Shown here piece after piece: positions 1-15,700 of a stretch of 64,000 nucleotides of DNA. Source of the stretch: Tubiluchus corallicola (taxonomy: Eukaryota > Priapulida > Priapulimorpha > Priapulimorphida > Tubiluchidae). The notes beneath the pieces are model-generated. The model was given only the letters and a program-made list of their open reading frames with translations. It had not been told where the DNA came from and searched no databases. The stretch covers positions 1,736,180 to 1,800,179 of the forward strand of contig JAQGDQ010000005.1 in the NCBI GenBank assembly GCA_030141605.1, in the 5' to 3' direction. The translations under genes and the position numbers were made by a program. Position 1 is the first letter of the stretch, and every line of letters begins with the position of its first letter.

Positions 1-226
1 ATAAACCCAACATAGTTAAAAAATTTTCAGATTTTGTGAAATAAAATAATTTGCTTTTTGTCACTATTATATCAGCTAAAGGCACTGTTATGAATACTTA
101 GTTGTTAGACATTTTATTTTCCCTATTGGTATTAACATAATGCTTTAGATACAAGTTGTCAAAATCAAACTTAGATAAAGATACGTTGAAGAATCTTAAG
201 CTTACTGATTATTGTGAATATTGTAG

Positions 227-487
227 CACACAGCTGCTGGTGGAGAGGGCGGTGGCCAATCATTGTCTAGTCCTGGTAGCTGTATGGAAGATTTCCGCGC
301 TACTCCATTCATTGAGTGCAATGGTGCTCGTGGTTCTTGCCATTATTTTGCAAATAAACTCAGCTTCTGGTTAACAACAATAGATGAGGCACAACAGTTT
401 ACAGTACCAACGAGTCAAACATTGAAAGCAGGTTCATTACGAACGCGGGTCAGTCGATGTCAGGTTTGTATGAAACAAGTGGGGTGA
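227..487 (+). CDS. Type IV collagen alpha chain, last coding exon (C-terminal NC1 half)
   Basis: This is the 3' terminal exon of a basement-membrane collagen IV chain; the rest lies upstream of the window. A splice acceptor (ttgtag) ends at 226. The exon then reads in phase 0 for 86 residues to a TGA at 485-487. Visible NC1 (C4 domain) signatures are [41 protein letters not shown], and the terminal [10 protein letters not shown], with the cysteine spacing of the second C4 repeat. NC1 domains trimerise collagen IV chains in the extracellular matrix. The wording GGEGGGQSL and [12 protein letters not shown] resembles the alpha2-like (even-numbered) class more than alpha1. No frame damage is seen. 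The chain number cannot be assigned from one exon. Confidence 0.95.
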   Translation, partial: HTAAGGEGGGQSLSSPGSCMEDFRATPFIECNGARGSCHYFANKLSFWLTTIDEAQQFTVPTSQTLKAGSLRTRVSRCQVCMKQVG

Positions 488-3400
488 GATGTAGGAATTG
501 TAATATATTAGCTTTTGTGTCAGCCAAAGATCATTTTTGTCACCATAAATTTTTTATACAAAGGCAGAAATATGTATGATAATTACATAGCTATGCATGC
601 AAATATTACAAAAGATTAATGAATTCACTGGTGCTATGTTTACCGTAAATCGTAATCTATTGATTTTTACATAAATACTCTTTTAGTTTGATGTTGATGT
701 ATTTCACTAAGCTGAATATATCATTTGTCCCATTGTACTATATCATATATTTAGGATATTGCTTGTTAAATATTGTATTGAATTTAATATTTCAGTCACG
801 TGTTATTAGCTAGTCAAATGATTTTAGCAACAGAATTAGTGCCAATGTGTTCGAGTCTGTTATTATGTGTTTTGTTATATTAAAACACAAGTTGTTGGTC
901 TGTATCACTGCCAAACTTATTTTGCCTCATCTCTTTTAGTACTGTACTAAAAAAGTACTAAACTCTTTACCGTACTTTACAAAAATCAGCAGTTTTTTTT
1001 TAATTTTTAACCTTTGGCAAGTGTTTTTATGTCTTTTTTGTTTTTTAACACTTTGGGGAGCTTAGTAATGCCTTAAAACAATCAATCATGACGTCTATAA
1101 AGAAAATTTTACAGTAAATTGAAATTAATACCTGTGATTGTAAGGTGTGGAATATCGCATTTTAAGATACCTGCATTTATGTGTATTTTAATTGTGACAT
1201 TATCTATAAGAGATGCTCAAAAATGAAGTAATTGGTTCCAGAACTCCGTGATGCTAGAAGTCATTTCTGTTGAATTAGTCCTGGCCAGATTTCCATACTA
1301 TGCTTGTTTTCCTAGTAGTTCATGAATGGAATGATAATGTCTGTGCAATAACTGGGTTTAACTTTGTGACTTTTAGAGCAAATAAACTGACAAACTTTAG
1401 TGTATTAGAATACTTTGATAAACTTACGAAGAAATTCTTGCTGTACCTCCGTCCCCCCGGAAGTCTGCACTTTTCTGGACAATGCTATTACAGTGTTCAG
1501 AAACGTGCGGATTTCTCATTGGGAAAGCTTCATTAATCTTTGCATGCATCTATTGTGATGTACATTTTTTGCTGGAAATCATCTTGGTCTCATGCTAACC
1601 ATAGAATAAACAGAAAGCAACTTTGCCAAATTAGCAAAACCCTGATTATATGTATATACAAGTGAAATCTGGGCGTAAGTGCATTTAGACTATGTGTGAG
1701 CATCATCCAACACAACTGCATTTACTTTGAATAATTTTACAGCAAAATGTCAAGAATTTAGTGGGGCAGTTACAGAGTTGCCTTTCCTTCATAGCTTTGA
1801 TTTGTCAAAGTCTAAATGAAACAAGTGCATCTCAAAATCTAATTATGATATCAGTACTGTTGTTATTAATAAATAGGTACAGAATATTGTAATTGTGGAT
1901 AAATAAATTGCTGCCTCACGTGATGTTAACTGTTATTTGCAGTTTCATTATATTATCTGTCATAATGTAAAACTAATCAGAACGCAAAGTATTGGGGTAC
2001 TCGCTTGCTCGCAATGGAAATAAAGAGAACTGTGACAATAAGTTATAATAATAACCAGTAGTGGCATATTTTATGGTTGTGCCAAATTTCAGCTTCTTAG
2101 CAACTTTACAAGTACAGCCACGGCCCTTTTTCAAAAATAACCAAAATTACTTTGGAATCATGTGCAACCAAGAAAGATATTACATCACAGCGAAATAGTA
2201 GGAGTTATTTTGTAAGCGAGTAACCAAGAACATGTATAATAGGCCAAACAATGCAAAAAATTAGTAACTGAAATTTAGAGCACAAATTTCTGCTTTGTTT
2301 CATACACAGGAGAATACGACCTTATCACCACATATTATAAGATTGCATTCAATTTCTATTTTAATTAATTAGTATAAAAATCACAAGGCTACGTATTACA
2401 ATTAACTGATATCTCACATAAAACTAAAATTTTTGTTTCAATATTTGGCACTGTCATTAAGTAACTTCTAGAAATTATTCTTTTCAGTCGTTTCCACTGC
2501 CAGATCACTTCCCGGGATCAATAGTCTAGTTTACACACATAATGAATGTCAAACAGAGTGATTTTATTTTACCACAAAATATTGAATATCCTGCATAATC
2601 AAAAATTAATTCATGATTTTATATAACAAAACAAGAATAATTATACATGTGTGATAATATACAAGCTTGCCAACAAAAATAATGCTATAAATAAAGAAAT
2701 CAAACGAATTAACCTCATTACTGTATTTATGTGGCCTGCTCAAGGCATTTGGTTTGCCATTTTTGTGCTGCTAAATTTAAAATTTGCTGTTACAAAATAC
2801 CATAATAATGTGCAAGTTTGAATACCCAGTATCTTATTATATGTAGCCAAAAACTATGTCATCCAAAAACATCATTTTATATACAGTACATGTAAAGTAG
2901 ACTAAATTTTTCACGTCAAATTGTGTACTCATAAATAGGTCTCTAACAAGAAAAAATTCACAACCTCAGTAGTTAAAGAAAAACAGGACTTGGAATAAAT
3001 CTCACATTAGGTTGCATATCTGGAAAATAAGTAGATCACAGTCGAGGTAATACTGAAAATAACGTGTAAGTTGGATGTTTGTACATAGCAGTATTTGCAA
3101 ACTTACAATAATAAAAAGAAACGAAGCAAAAAAATCCAAGAAAATCTACGAGTTTTCTTTTTTGGAATTCAGTGAAGAAAACCCCACAATCAAGAGTTAC
3201 TGTTGAATTTTGTACGCTTATAAAAATAACAATGACTAAACATTTGGATATGTCAATATTCTTTCATGATACAGCAATTAATTTTACCTCACTATCCACA
3301 TCTGCTATTAAAATTACACAGACACCTATTGTTAAATTACCAACATTCGACTTTAGCCATTTTAACAATAAACACAATTTCTTAATCAACACAGTATGTT

Positions 3401-3783
3401 AAGCAGTGAGTTCAAACAAAACTATAGACACAAACAAATAACTAGAATCGTGAAATGCATGCAAAATATTAATAACAGCACAGATGGATAATTATTATAT
3501 GAAAACACTGACTTAGTATAAAACACGGCATAAGTTTGCTTGTATAGTTATATGTTATGTTGTATAGTTATAGTTATAGTTGTATAGTTGGATAGAAATT
3601 TTTCTTATTAGGCACACAATACAATGAGGGTCATCAAAATGAAATAACTGGTGAATACTATATTACTGCCCAAAAACACAATTTCACGACAAACAGTAAA
3701 AATAACATACAAAAGTGCGATCTAATAAATTATCTTTTACAAAAATTTGGCTTTTAATAGTAAATACATTTCTAACCACTTTG
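488..3783. other. Collagen IV 3' UTR and intergenic DNA between convergent genes
   Basis: No coding exon is recognisable. The proximal part should be the collagen IV 3' UTR. AATAAA signals on the + strand occur at 1381-1386 and 1605-1610, and further AT-rich matches lie near 1868 and 1900, so the true end is not fixed. The distal part must contain the 3' UTR of the minus-strand ACADVL gene. A short degenerate array of the motif tatagtt lies at about 3541-3590. Open frames here are short and without family signatures. Confidence 0.6.
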
Positions 3784-6700
3784 CTAGAATCCCAGTGGAT
3801 GGCGCTGCACCAGATCAGTGTTGGCTATAATATCTTGTGATATTTGTGTCATTTTATTGAAATTTTTCATCTGGTTTGCTGAGCGAAGAGAGGTCAAATT
3901 CTGTATGATCCTTTCTGATGCCTAAATGTTAAAAAAGTCATGCAAAATTAGTTTCATCAAATTGCAAAAAGCTAGCATGCAACAAAACTACCAAAGATCA
4001 CACTTTATGGGGAACTGATACTTCTAATAAATCCTGAGCTCTGCTATTGGTTAAGCCAATTCACAGGAAGTATGGACAAGTGACCCGCACTTAGATCACT
4101 GTTTTAACAGTACAGATCTGCTTAGATACTGCAAGTAACTAGCTCCCCAATTCTCAAAAAATTAAGTTAACAATACTGATTAACAACAAAGTCAGTTTTA
4201 ATAATGTAATTTTAAAGAACACTTGTTTACAGATGGCACACTTACAGCTTAGAGACATTCTGCATTTTATGCATTATATCTGTTGCACAAATAAATGCTT
4301 TAGCATGATACCACACAATCTAAACTAAGCAGCGCCAACAAAATTTAGCAACTATGGTTGCTGTAGGAAAGTACAATAATGCTATTGCTTTCATACTTTA
4401 CTCGCACTGGTTACGGATTAGAATTAGATGTATATATAAAGTGTTAGTTCTCATATACAAAATTTTACACACTTTTTTCTGCCTATTTGTTTGTTACATA
4501 AATACAAGTATTGCAGGGATACATGGGCAAGCAGATCTTCCCATAATGAACTTTAGATACCTTTAAAGACTCTTGGAGACCTTGGATTTTCTTCTATTGC
4601 ACCAAAATACTAGAATTTTTTGCCTCAGAACCTTAGAACTGTTTTACTGTGCAACTATTTAAAAAATGTTTGAAGATACAGCTCTTTAAAAATTATTATG
4701 ATCAATTCCAAGTGTTGCAGACTTCAATAACAACCTATTTTTTACTATAATCTCCTTCCTGTAGGTGATTAATTTTACATCTTTGTGCAAAATTTTTAAA
4801 TAATTTTATTAGATCATATCTTCCTACTTGCACATATGTAACTATGATGTTTTACTGTACAGCACCTCTTAAAGAACTTTACTTGAAAGTGCACTCTATA
4901 AAACAGATTATATTATATATTTTACTCACCTCGCTACAGAAGACACTACATATATTAGCTTCATGTTGTGCCGATGCATCATTGCGCTGCAGAGAACGAG
5001 AGGCACGTGACAAAACAACCACCATTGCATAGATGTCAATTGCTGCATTTGCTAGTCGATGTAGCAAAAACTGCTCACCTGAAAATGTACAAATTGCAAG
5101 GGACGTTGTTATTGCTCAAAGTATGATACCTGACATTTATTACAACTATTTAATTATTGCACTAAAGCTCGAACACATTTGGTCCCAAATTGGAACTATA
5201 TTTTGAGTCTACATGCTGTTGAAACATCTGAGTCTGTTCCATCTTAGTTAAAAATAAATGGAATTTCTTTCAAATTTTACTGCTCGAGTATGAGTATCCT
5301 GATCACCCTGATTACTTTAGTATTGACCTCAGACAAAAGTGACTAACATACGGGTCAGTTAAATTGACTAATTTAAAATGAGTTTAAAAGTAGTTTAAAA
5401 GTGGTCCTATAAATGAACTGCATACTGTGTAAAAATGATGATCACTTACCAACAATGTTCTTCCCGTATTTTATTAGTAAATTTTCTACAGCAACACCAA
5501 ATTCCTCGATGGACGAAGATGTCTGAAAATGACAGCAGCTGTAATTATTAGCTAATGCTAATGTATTTAAAAAGTATTTAATGTATGTAAAAAACATTGA
5601 CTAACGTGTCACGCTACTGTAAAGAAATTTAATTCTCTGATAATTTCTTTACTCTACTCTCTGTTCTCATTTAATGTAAGATGGAGCCATTAGGCCAAAC
5701 AGAAAATATGTTTGGTTGGGGTAACATCAAAAAGTCAAACAGGTTGGTAGGTAGGTTTTTGTAAACTGTAACTAACATTATGTGTGCTAACTAGTATAGA
5801 AATGTTGTACAGAAAATGTGAATAAAAATGTAATAAAATGCAATTTTTTTAACTTTTTTCTTTATTAAATTGTCTCAAGCATGTGTAAGTCATACCTTGA
5901 GCTTTACAATGGGCACACTTAAATGTTTTTTTTCAATTGTGAACAGTTCTGCTTTCAAGTAACCACAATTGAAATAGACATCATTTATGCACACAAGGGC
6001 AATATAATATGATGTTTCCACTAGTAATGTTCAGTTTCACTAATGCTTTCTCATGTAGGCTATGATTTGGTGGGCCAATAGTGGATTATAATCATTTTCA
6101 AAAATAAGTGTGGCAATAGAGGTCTAAAACATCCTTGCCGTTTTTGTCTTTACCGTAAAACTTGTTAGTAACATCACGCTCACCTACCTTGCCTAGAAGT
6201 TCAGCAAAAGGCTTATAAGGTTTTCTTGTGGCATTTGAGACAGGTGATTTTTTCTCTGAGATACTGCTGACCACTTTTGACCAGCACTTTTCATTTCCAC
6301 ATGTGAAACATGTTTCCTCCCAGCAGTTTTTCACAAAAAGTTCTACATAGTATTTATTTTTTTGCATGCTCATTGTTCTCTTATTTTTAGCTTTTTATTT
6401 GCAGCATTTCCCAGAGTATCCATGTTTGGACATTTCTACACTTTTTGCTGAGTCTATTCCTCTTCATAGATTTGCCTTTCTAAAGCACCGTTCTGTAGGC
6501 CAATATAGAACATAGACATTACTCCCTCAGCTGGAGAACTCCAGCAGTGACCTAGAGTACTTCTTACAGTAACTGATAAAGATAAAATTCTTTGAAGAGG
6601 AATATCATGGTAATTTCACACTCTCTAGTATGTTCCAATGGTTATTTCCACCATCAGAATATTTCAAGAAGATTTCAAATTTCTTTGGCCCTTGCTGCTG

Positions 6701-9700
6701 CATCTTAGGTGTAACTGAAATTATCTGTGCATTTGATTGAACTTGCTTACAAATTCTACATTTCTGTCATTTATGCTGCTAGTAAAAAATATGCTAAGTG
6801 TAAAAAATAAAAGGATTGCAAATAGAACTAATTCCTGTCATAAAGTCAGCAACACAGAGTTGAACAGCTGGTGTCTAGTTTGCTCGTCATATGTTGGCCG
6901 GGGTCACACTATACATTTCGTTCTTTCTGTATTTTTTTATTTTTCCGAAAACAATTTTCTCATGCTGTGATGCCAATAAAATTTTTACACTTGGTGGTAA
7001 AAAATACGGTCAGCAGGTTATCCTAACTAAACAATACTTTTTAGGCCTTACCAAGAAGTAACAGCCAACTGGCATGACTCATACTGGAAAGTAACAATGA
7101 AAATTAAACTCACCAATCCCGCACTGTCTTGTAAAGAACTATGTACATGTGACAACAATGATGGAGGATTTCGCACACCCACCATTCGTAAGGCTTTTTT
7201 AGTTCCTTCACCCACCAAAAGGCTGACGTTGGATGCCGGTTTTGACAATGCTTGCTGTAATTCTTTTAAGCTTGTTCCAGCATACTAAAAGTAGTAAAAT
7301 GAACAATGTCAAATAAATTTTGCATAACAAACTTTAAAACAGGTTGGTAAAAAAATTGTTAGAGGTTAATTATAGCTATTCCATAATTACAGTGTAAATT
7401 ATGGCAGCAAACTTGCTAATGCAAAAAAGTTTGAGAATGTCAACAAGCTCTAACCTGAATACCAGTTAATGCAATAAACAATCTGAGAATATCATTAGTT
7501 CCTTCGAAAATTCGAAATATTCTCAGATCTCGCATTATTCTCTCCAACCCAGTGGCTCTCATGTATCCCATCCCTAGAAATGACAGTAAAAAGTCTAAGA
7601 TATGATTTTTGTATTTGATGTTGTATAAGTCACAGTAATAAGAATTACCTCAGATACAAGATAAAAGTAAAATGGTAAACTACCTCCACATATCTGAATG
7701 GCTTCATCACAGACAAACCACGCAGCCTCAGAACCATAGATCTTTGATATAGCTGCTTCTATTTGGTATTCAGTGTCTCCCTAAAAGATATCAGTTTATC
7801 ACTGTGAATACAAACTTCAAAAGAAACAGCATAAACATTCCCTTAACGAATTTAAGCTTAATGATCAATATTAAGCAACATCAGAAATGTGAGCAAACGA
7901 AGGAATTACTTTCTGGCAGCTTTATCAGCAACACTGTGTTTCTTTGCATCTCACTGGGAGAGAATGTATATACATGAATGCGGCTAAGATACCTTTGCTC
8001 ACTTAGTATCTCATATGAAATGATTATCGATGATAATGAGTAGATTCCAGTACTGCCATAAACCTTCAAGTACAGCAGTAAGCCTAGCCACTGACTGGTT
8101 GAATTTAACAAATTGTAAAAAATTGAGGCATGAGAATGGATTTGCAGTTGGGCAGTAACTTATCCAAATGCAAAAACAAATGCAAATCCATTTGTGTTTG
8201 CTCACACATTAATAATTATTTATCGTGAATTGTGAAGTACAGGTTTCCACAACAACGGCTATTCGTTACTATACAATTGAAAACAGATTTTTTACAAATG
8301 ATCTACTTACATTGCTTGTTGGTGATTGTGCCATTTTGCAGGTGTTTATTAGGTTCTTATGCATCACATAAGAAATAATGAAAACAAACAAAAAGAGTTT
8401 TATCTACAGGCAATATAATTTAGAAAATGCTATGATTTATTTTTACCTGGTCCATATTAGCAGAAATCATGTAAGCCATAGATTCAGTGACATACTGAGC
8501 CATTACCATGCGTGCCAGTTTCTCTTGTATTACACCATACTCGTGAATCTTTTTTCCAAATTGATTTCTTTGAGCAGCAAATTCGATCTAAATTTTAAAA
8601 GTAATCTATAATCAAAAATCAGTTACAAGTTATATACGTTAGCACAAGCACAAATTTCAATTTAAAAATAATTTATTTTCTAATATATTTCATTTTAAAT
8701 CATTTTTCAGATATCATAAAGTGAGTTTTAGCATAATAATAAACTGTTTGTTGTGTCTAATTAAGCTGAAACATTTACGACTAATGCTATATTGAAATAC
8801 ACATAAAGCATCATATAGTAGAGTGTCAATTTAAGACAGAGCATCATTGTGACAACGAATTTGGGGATCAGGTTGTTTTTTTCATCGCAAAATCAAAATT
8901 TTCACGAATTAATTACATTTGAAGTCGAATACAACTGAACATAATGAGAAGCTCACATTGTAAAAATTACACATCTGCCAGGGACTTCCAAATGCCTAGA
9001 CTGTCCTGGAAAAATAGTTAGTTTTTTGTTTTTTCAGTTAGACTAAGATGCAAATAATTATAATGACGTCATCTTATTACTGACGAGCACTCTCTCGATT
9101 ACTTTTCCAAACTTTCTGGGCACATTATTATGATGTCACAGGAAATTTTTCTGTAAAAGCCTATACTTGGTCAATAAAAATTGTTTATTTCTTTCTCATT
9201 CAATTGTCACCAACATCTAAACCATTCTTCATTCTTTCGTAGCCGATCCTTCATCAAAATCCATCTGAAATCCAACTACAACTTCTTGAGATATATTGTG
9301 GACTTTGATTTATTCAGGTTTTTTCCCATAGAAAGTATAGCTAACTGACACTAAATATTGATTTTTTTCACTACTCGTTAATCAATTATCTGGAAAATTC
9401 CGCTAAGCCTTCTTCGCCAAGACACACATCAGCTATTTCCATTGTGCAAGTTTATTGAAATACCTTCATTTTTTTAAATATCTAATGGACATAAGTACAA
9501 ATAAACAAGCTAACAGAACACAATGAACACATTAATACATTGACTATTTTCTACTCACAGCTTTCTTGATTGTTTGGCGCATTGTTCCAGACAGTGCAGC
9601 AGCCATTCCAAACCTTCCATTGTTAAGAATATTCATTGCTACTTTGAAGCCGCTGCCCACTCCTCCAAGAACATTCTCTATGGGAATGTGGACATCATCA

Positions 9701-12700
9701 AAATGAATCTCAGCAGTGTTAGATGCCTTGATGCCCATTTTCTTTTCTGGAGGACCACTGCAATAAATGAAAACCAAGGTTTAAAAAATAATAAAAACAG
9801 TGATAAAAAGTAACAATATTTAAAATTCAAACTAACAAAGATAAAGAAAAAATAAAACAATAAGACAAACATAAAATACAAAAGTAGTGTATTCAATAAA
9901 AATAAAAAATAATGATAAAATAATCACATTATTATATAACTTATATATAAGTTCTCTGTTTTTCACAACATACCTGCTCACTCCCTTGAAAGCTCTCTCA
10001 ACAATAAATGCTGTAATCTTATCCTTGTCTATGCCATTTTTGTCTTTAACAGTTGTCTGTATTCAAATAAAAACAATAATTCATCACACAGAGTCATATG
10101 AAATACATGTACAAAATCTGACATTTTACACAACAGTTTTTGCCACGTATCATGATACTGACAGTTGGTGCAATTCTGGAGGAGATGGACTTAGGAGTAA
10201 TTCACTTATGAGTAAAGTTGATCCCAATTTTATTCTTGAATAAAGTACATTGTGGAGAGTATTAATATAACTTGTAAAATCATGATTAGCTTAAGCCTAC
10301 ATGTAGATGCAAAATTTTTGGACTTGAAAAATGATTCAGAATACCAAAGAAATTTAAATAGAATTTGAGCAATGATGATAATGTGTAAAATTTAGGCCAG
10401 GTGGCAATACAAAACGTTAGAACGTGAAAAATGATTAAAATGCCAGCATCAATGTACAAAATAACAAAACAGTGGCAATACAAAACCAAGGTTATAAAAT
10501 AAATGCAACATTATTATAAAGTAAAAAAGGGCTAAGAATGAGAATTGTCCAAAAGTAAAATTATGAAGACATGTAGGTGACACAAATGTGTGAGAATAAA
10601 AATAATGAATTTAAAACATTAGAATAAAGATACACATTTTTAGAGACAAGAAAAGCCTTCACTAACAGAAAGCAAAAGAAAATCGTATTGAAATTTTATC
10701 ACCTACATACTGCCATATTGCACACAAAGCTTGTATTAATAGTAATGTTGTGTGAAACTTGTAAATCTAAATTTCCATGACGACTGTTAGGCACAGTCAT
10801 TTTCACGGTAGGTCATTTGAAACAAGTTTAGAAACAACATTGTAAGCTCGAAAAAGTAATAAGAGCATTTGTAGCACACACTTTATTCTGTCAATAAGAA
10901 TAATAATAAGTTTTTTGGTGAGTCAATGGTAAGGTAAGTCAGTGACGTTTTAACAGTTGGTGTGAACATGTTAATATACATACTAAAAATTTTGTAATCT
11001 AGTTGCATAAGCCTTTTAAGCAGGTAAGCGTAATGCAAAAAATTGCCTTTTCTTCCCCTTTAAAAAACATGACAGCACTAATGCACCAATAATAAACATG
11101 CAATATTTTGAAAGACGTACAAAACTATGAATAATTTGATTGGCAGAATAATAAAGACACAAATGTAAGCTTCATGAAATAACAACTGAACCTTGAAAAA
11201 TGATGTATGAACCTTGAAAAATGACATATTTACAAGTACAGAATGATAAAATATATAGAAAATCGGTATCAGTACAAGTGAAGGACTGATAAAAATGTAT
11301 GTACAAGCATGATGAAAGTACAAGCATAGATGATGGAAATGTAAGAGCAAGAATGATTTTTTTTCAGATTCCAACTGGAACAAGAACTACGGTGTGAGCA
11401 TGGCACAATGTGTACAGTATACTCTCACTGGTAAGCCAGAATCAATGACTGGGCCTACTAAGAGTGTTTGATGATTGCAGCAAGACTGATTCTAGCTGTT
11501 GCTAAAGACAATCATCAAAGATTAGACAAAATGTCCACAATATATATTTCACAAATAGCAAAAACTGCAAGTACAGAATATAGGCGCATGTTTCTGAGTG
11601 AGTGTATCACATTTTACTGGTAGCAATAAACATATGACAGGGCTACAAAGCCTTTGCATTACAGAAAAAATGATATAACGTATGTTCAAAACTCAAGCCA
11701 TTATTATTCTGCAATGGAAAAGCAAATGGACATTAACAAATTGCAATAAAAATCTGCAAAGAAAAATTCACAAGAAACTAATTTGAACCTGTGCGAATAC
11801 TGTGAAGACTTCTGCTATGCCACCATTACTTATCCATATTTTACCACCATTCAGCACATAATGTTTTCCATCTTTTGAAAGAACTGCTCTCGTTTTGATA
11901 GACTAGAAAGAAAAAAAGAAAAAAATTAAAGTGCTAAAAAGATTTCTTTCTACCAGTTCAAAAATAGTTCAAACCTTATTCTGAACTGCGATATTTTCAC
12001 CTTTTCTACAAACACTAACACTTTAAAACAGCATAATTTATATTTACTTTGTGGAATTTAGCAAGAAACAGTGTTCTATTAAGTTCATAAACAAAGGTCT
12101 TGCTGACTGCATTTGGGAATAAATATTTGCAAAGGAGCATTTTAGACAATACTAACATAAAAAATTTAGTAAGATTAGTATTGGACTAAATTTGACTTGG
12201 CAGTGGGGCAATCTCTAGAACAGCCTTATGGTATGCGTCTACTGAGTCCTGTCAACCATTTAACTAGCTTGAATAACTGTAATTACTGACTAATTTATAA
12301 AATTATTTATCTAAGTATATTTGCTTAATTAATAATGAACTAATAAAAATAAATTCCACATATCTCACGAATACTATATCTGAATTGGAACACTACGATT
12401 ATACTACAATGAACTTTTATTTTCAGCACTTTTGTAACAAAAATACGCAAAGAGCACTTAAGTAACGCACTGTACTAAGGCAGTAAACAGAGGAGCACCC
12501 TGCCAAAAAATGAAACTGTAGTGGCCGCTACATAATTTTTCCTTTGCACTCCAGATCAGTGGGCTTCTCACACCTTCAAATCAAATCAAATCAATTTAAT
12601 TCACCCCAGCAAAACATAAATTATACAAATGATCAAACAAGATGTTTGGATTTACACAGGAGTCGATCCTAACCTGGAAGCAGGGTGAGCGGAGGACACC

Positions 12701-15700
12701 AATAGGTGTCTTCAATACAGTATAAACAGCTTCTAATCAAAAAAATCCCACGATTGAGAAAGGATAATAAAAACAAGATGTTTCAAACTAGTTCTATGGT
12801 TTGTCTTTGGAAGAAAGAAAAAAGTTTCTGCTGTCTCACTCTAAGATCAGTGACAGTGGCCAGTGATTTGACACTTTTTTGTTTTCCCTTGTGGCTTTAA
12901 TTTGTCGCTCTGTGATTTTTCTACATGACTATCTCTTTTTTAAATGTGATATTTCATGTGTTTATATAAAAAAACCTCCTTAAAAATTAGTATTAGTTAT
13001 TCAATGTGATCTTTTCTCCTTTTCGTTTTCCTTTTTTCTTTTACCTGAAGATAAATTATAGCAGTAAGCTGAAATGTCATGCTTTTTCTGTAACTGGCCA
13101 TATTCATGTCATTAAGAATTACATTTGCATTATAAATGGTTTCTTTACTAACCGTACCGATGCATCAGAGCCACTGGATGGTTCAGTGAGGCAAAATGCA
13201 GCTATCTGTTCACCACTTGCAAGTTTAGGCAGATATTTTTGCTTTTGCTCTGGTGTGCCGTATAGCAAAATTCCTTTAAACCCAATAGACTGGTGAGCAC
13301 CCAGAGTTATGCCAATGCCTGTAAGACACAGTAAACAATTTTTATGTCAAATCCATTCCAGGTACATGTTAAACAATGTATTTACTTTCATTTTTTATAC
13401 AGACTGTATAAACTGTATAATTTTTAAACAGAAAACACAATTTAAAGTAACTTTGCTGCTTTGAAGACTACTTGTTAAATATAAATTATTTAACAACTTT
13501 TTTTTGGATGGCTTTAGAATGGTTGACATGGAGATAATGTATACAGAGGATTGGGCAACCAAGCTTATAACAGCTTCAAAGTACCTGAATGTGAATAATT
13601 TTTTTGGACTGGTGAGTGACCTTGGGCTTGAGTGGGTCAGTTGAATCAGAAGTCAATCTTGTTGAAGGCCAGATCATGAACAATAAATGGTGCAGAGATT
13701 TGGTGCATGGTGGTAAACTGGTTACTTCAGGTGAGTGGGTGGAGGTGACTACATGAAACATAAAATATAGAATTCTAGGCCAGCTTCGGTAACCACTTAC
13801 AAAATGCAGCCAGCTCATAATTTATCTTTTACAAAAATAAAGGTGATACCCATACACTACTATGCACTAGATGTATATGTCATCGGCAGTAACCTTGGGT
13901 TAAAGAGCCAAGGTCACTGATTAAGTGATATATTTACAATCTAGAATTCGATAAACTGAAAAGTCCACCACCACTGCACCAGCAATTACGACCTTGACAG
14001 ATAATTATGCTAATCGAACCAAAAATGATCGGAGGTTAAAATGATCAGAGCACAAAAAATGGGAAAAATAGATAATAGTACTTGCCAAAATCATAAGCAC
14101 CAACAATTTCTACAAGACGTGCATATTGGGTATTTGTCAAACCCAGGCCATTTAATTCCTGCGGAACCTGCAGAATATTGGTACATGTAAATAAAAGTAA
14201 GTAAATTTAAGTAAAAAATTAAAATTTGATAAAAAATGCAGGAGTAATATTACTTCGATACATATTTTGCTCATTAGAAGTTAGACAATGAAAGCATTCA
14301 CTAAATTGCTTCAATCAAATTCAAGCATTGTGTTCATTGTACAAAATTCATTCTTTTAAAGGTCCACTGACACCCTGGTAGACACTTGCTGTCAAAATTC
14401 ACTATTGACTAGCCTGACACAAAAAAGCAGCTTTATTGTTTTATAAACTTGCGTGTTTCGGTTTGGTTAGCATTGAAACATTTTAAATTTAGCGCCGCAC
14501 AGACATCTTGCGAAAGACGAAAAATCCTGGAAGAAAGCGGAAGTGACATCACGTTAGGAACGACACTGCACATGTGTGACTCTTGCTGTATTTACATGTT
14601 GGCAAAATCAAGCAATACGCCGGTAATAAAGAGACTGGTGTTAAGCTCAAATCATAGGTTTGTCCACACTTACTTGAATGCACTATATTTTATAGATGAA
14701 AAAAATATTAATAACGAAGTACAACGTGTAAAAGTTTTAGCATTACAACATTGGTATTTCATTTCACACTGTGCTGCTTTCTTGTTCATTTTCTGATCAC
14801 TTCTGTTTTATAAATGTCTCACTAGCAAGGTATCTTTTGCTCGACGTCCTGTTCAGAAAGTGCTTCTAACAAACACTGATCGCTTTTACGTTTTTCTGCA
14901 CACAAAATTGTAAAAATTACAGCGGATTCATAGGTACAATTAAGAGAAAACAACTAGGGACAAATAAGGCACTAATGACAGGTGATTCTGTTTCCTGGGC
15001 TTTAGCGACGTTTTCAGCCTGTGCAGACCGGGCATACTGTCTGACTGCGCAATAGAAAACGGAAAACTAAGAAATGGCTTTCAGGCAAAATTTTTTTAAC
15101 TCACTAAGGTAGTGCTCCCTACATTTTTAGATACTTGGGAAAACCTTTGTGGCATTTTTTCCAATGTGCAAATAAGGTTTCAGAGAAAAAAATCTTTTAA
15201 TATTTAAGTAAAAAAATGTATCTACCTTGATCTAGGTAAGTTTTGCAGGTATGGAGGACATGGCATAAGTAATTACATAATTGAGTTACGTTTAAAGTTT
15301 TCTTGAAATGGCTAAACTGATAAATAGTTGCAAAAATCTACTTAAACCAAGTCATGACTGAAAGTTTTCCATTAGCAAAGATATAACAAAATTTTAGTTT
15401 TCTAGAACAAATAGCACACATAAAAGATAGCATATATTAAGCAAATTGTGTTACAAATTCACAATACCTGCAGTCCAAATGCACCAAGTTCTCCGAGACC
15501 TTTCAAAATATCATCAGGAATTTTTTCTATTGCATCATTCTTATCAGCGTCATTGATTTCCTACCAAAACATTTACATTTAACAAAATGTTTGTGGTATC
15601 GGAAAACGGCGGAAATTAATGTAAATGCTGTTACAGAATTCTATTATGCAAAATTCATGCAACTGTCATTAGTCATAATATTAAAATTTGTTGCTATTAC

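Noticed and set aside
6098-6373. Minus-strand 91-codon frame inside an ACADVL intron
   Set aside because: Contains a few Cys pairs but no family I recognise, and it lies between two in-phase ACADVL exons without needed splice sites. Probably chance or an eroded repeat.
9887-10243. Plus-strand 118-codon frame
   Set aside because: Overlaps the well-supported minus-strand ACADVL exon 9974-10056 and has low-complexity composition.
10310-11380. Recurring gaaaaatgat and ggcaatacaaaac words in an ACADVL intron
   Set aside because: Spacing is irregular and no unit or terminal repeat could be defined; treated as AT-rich low complexity.
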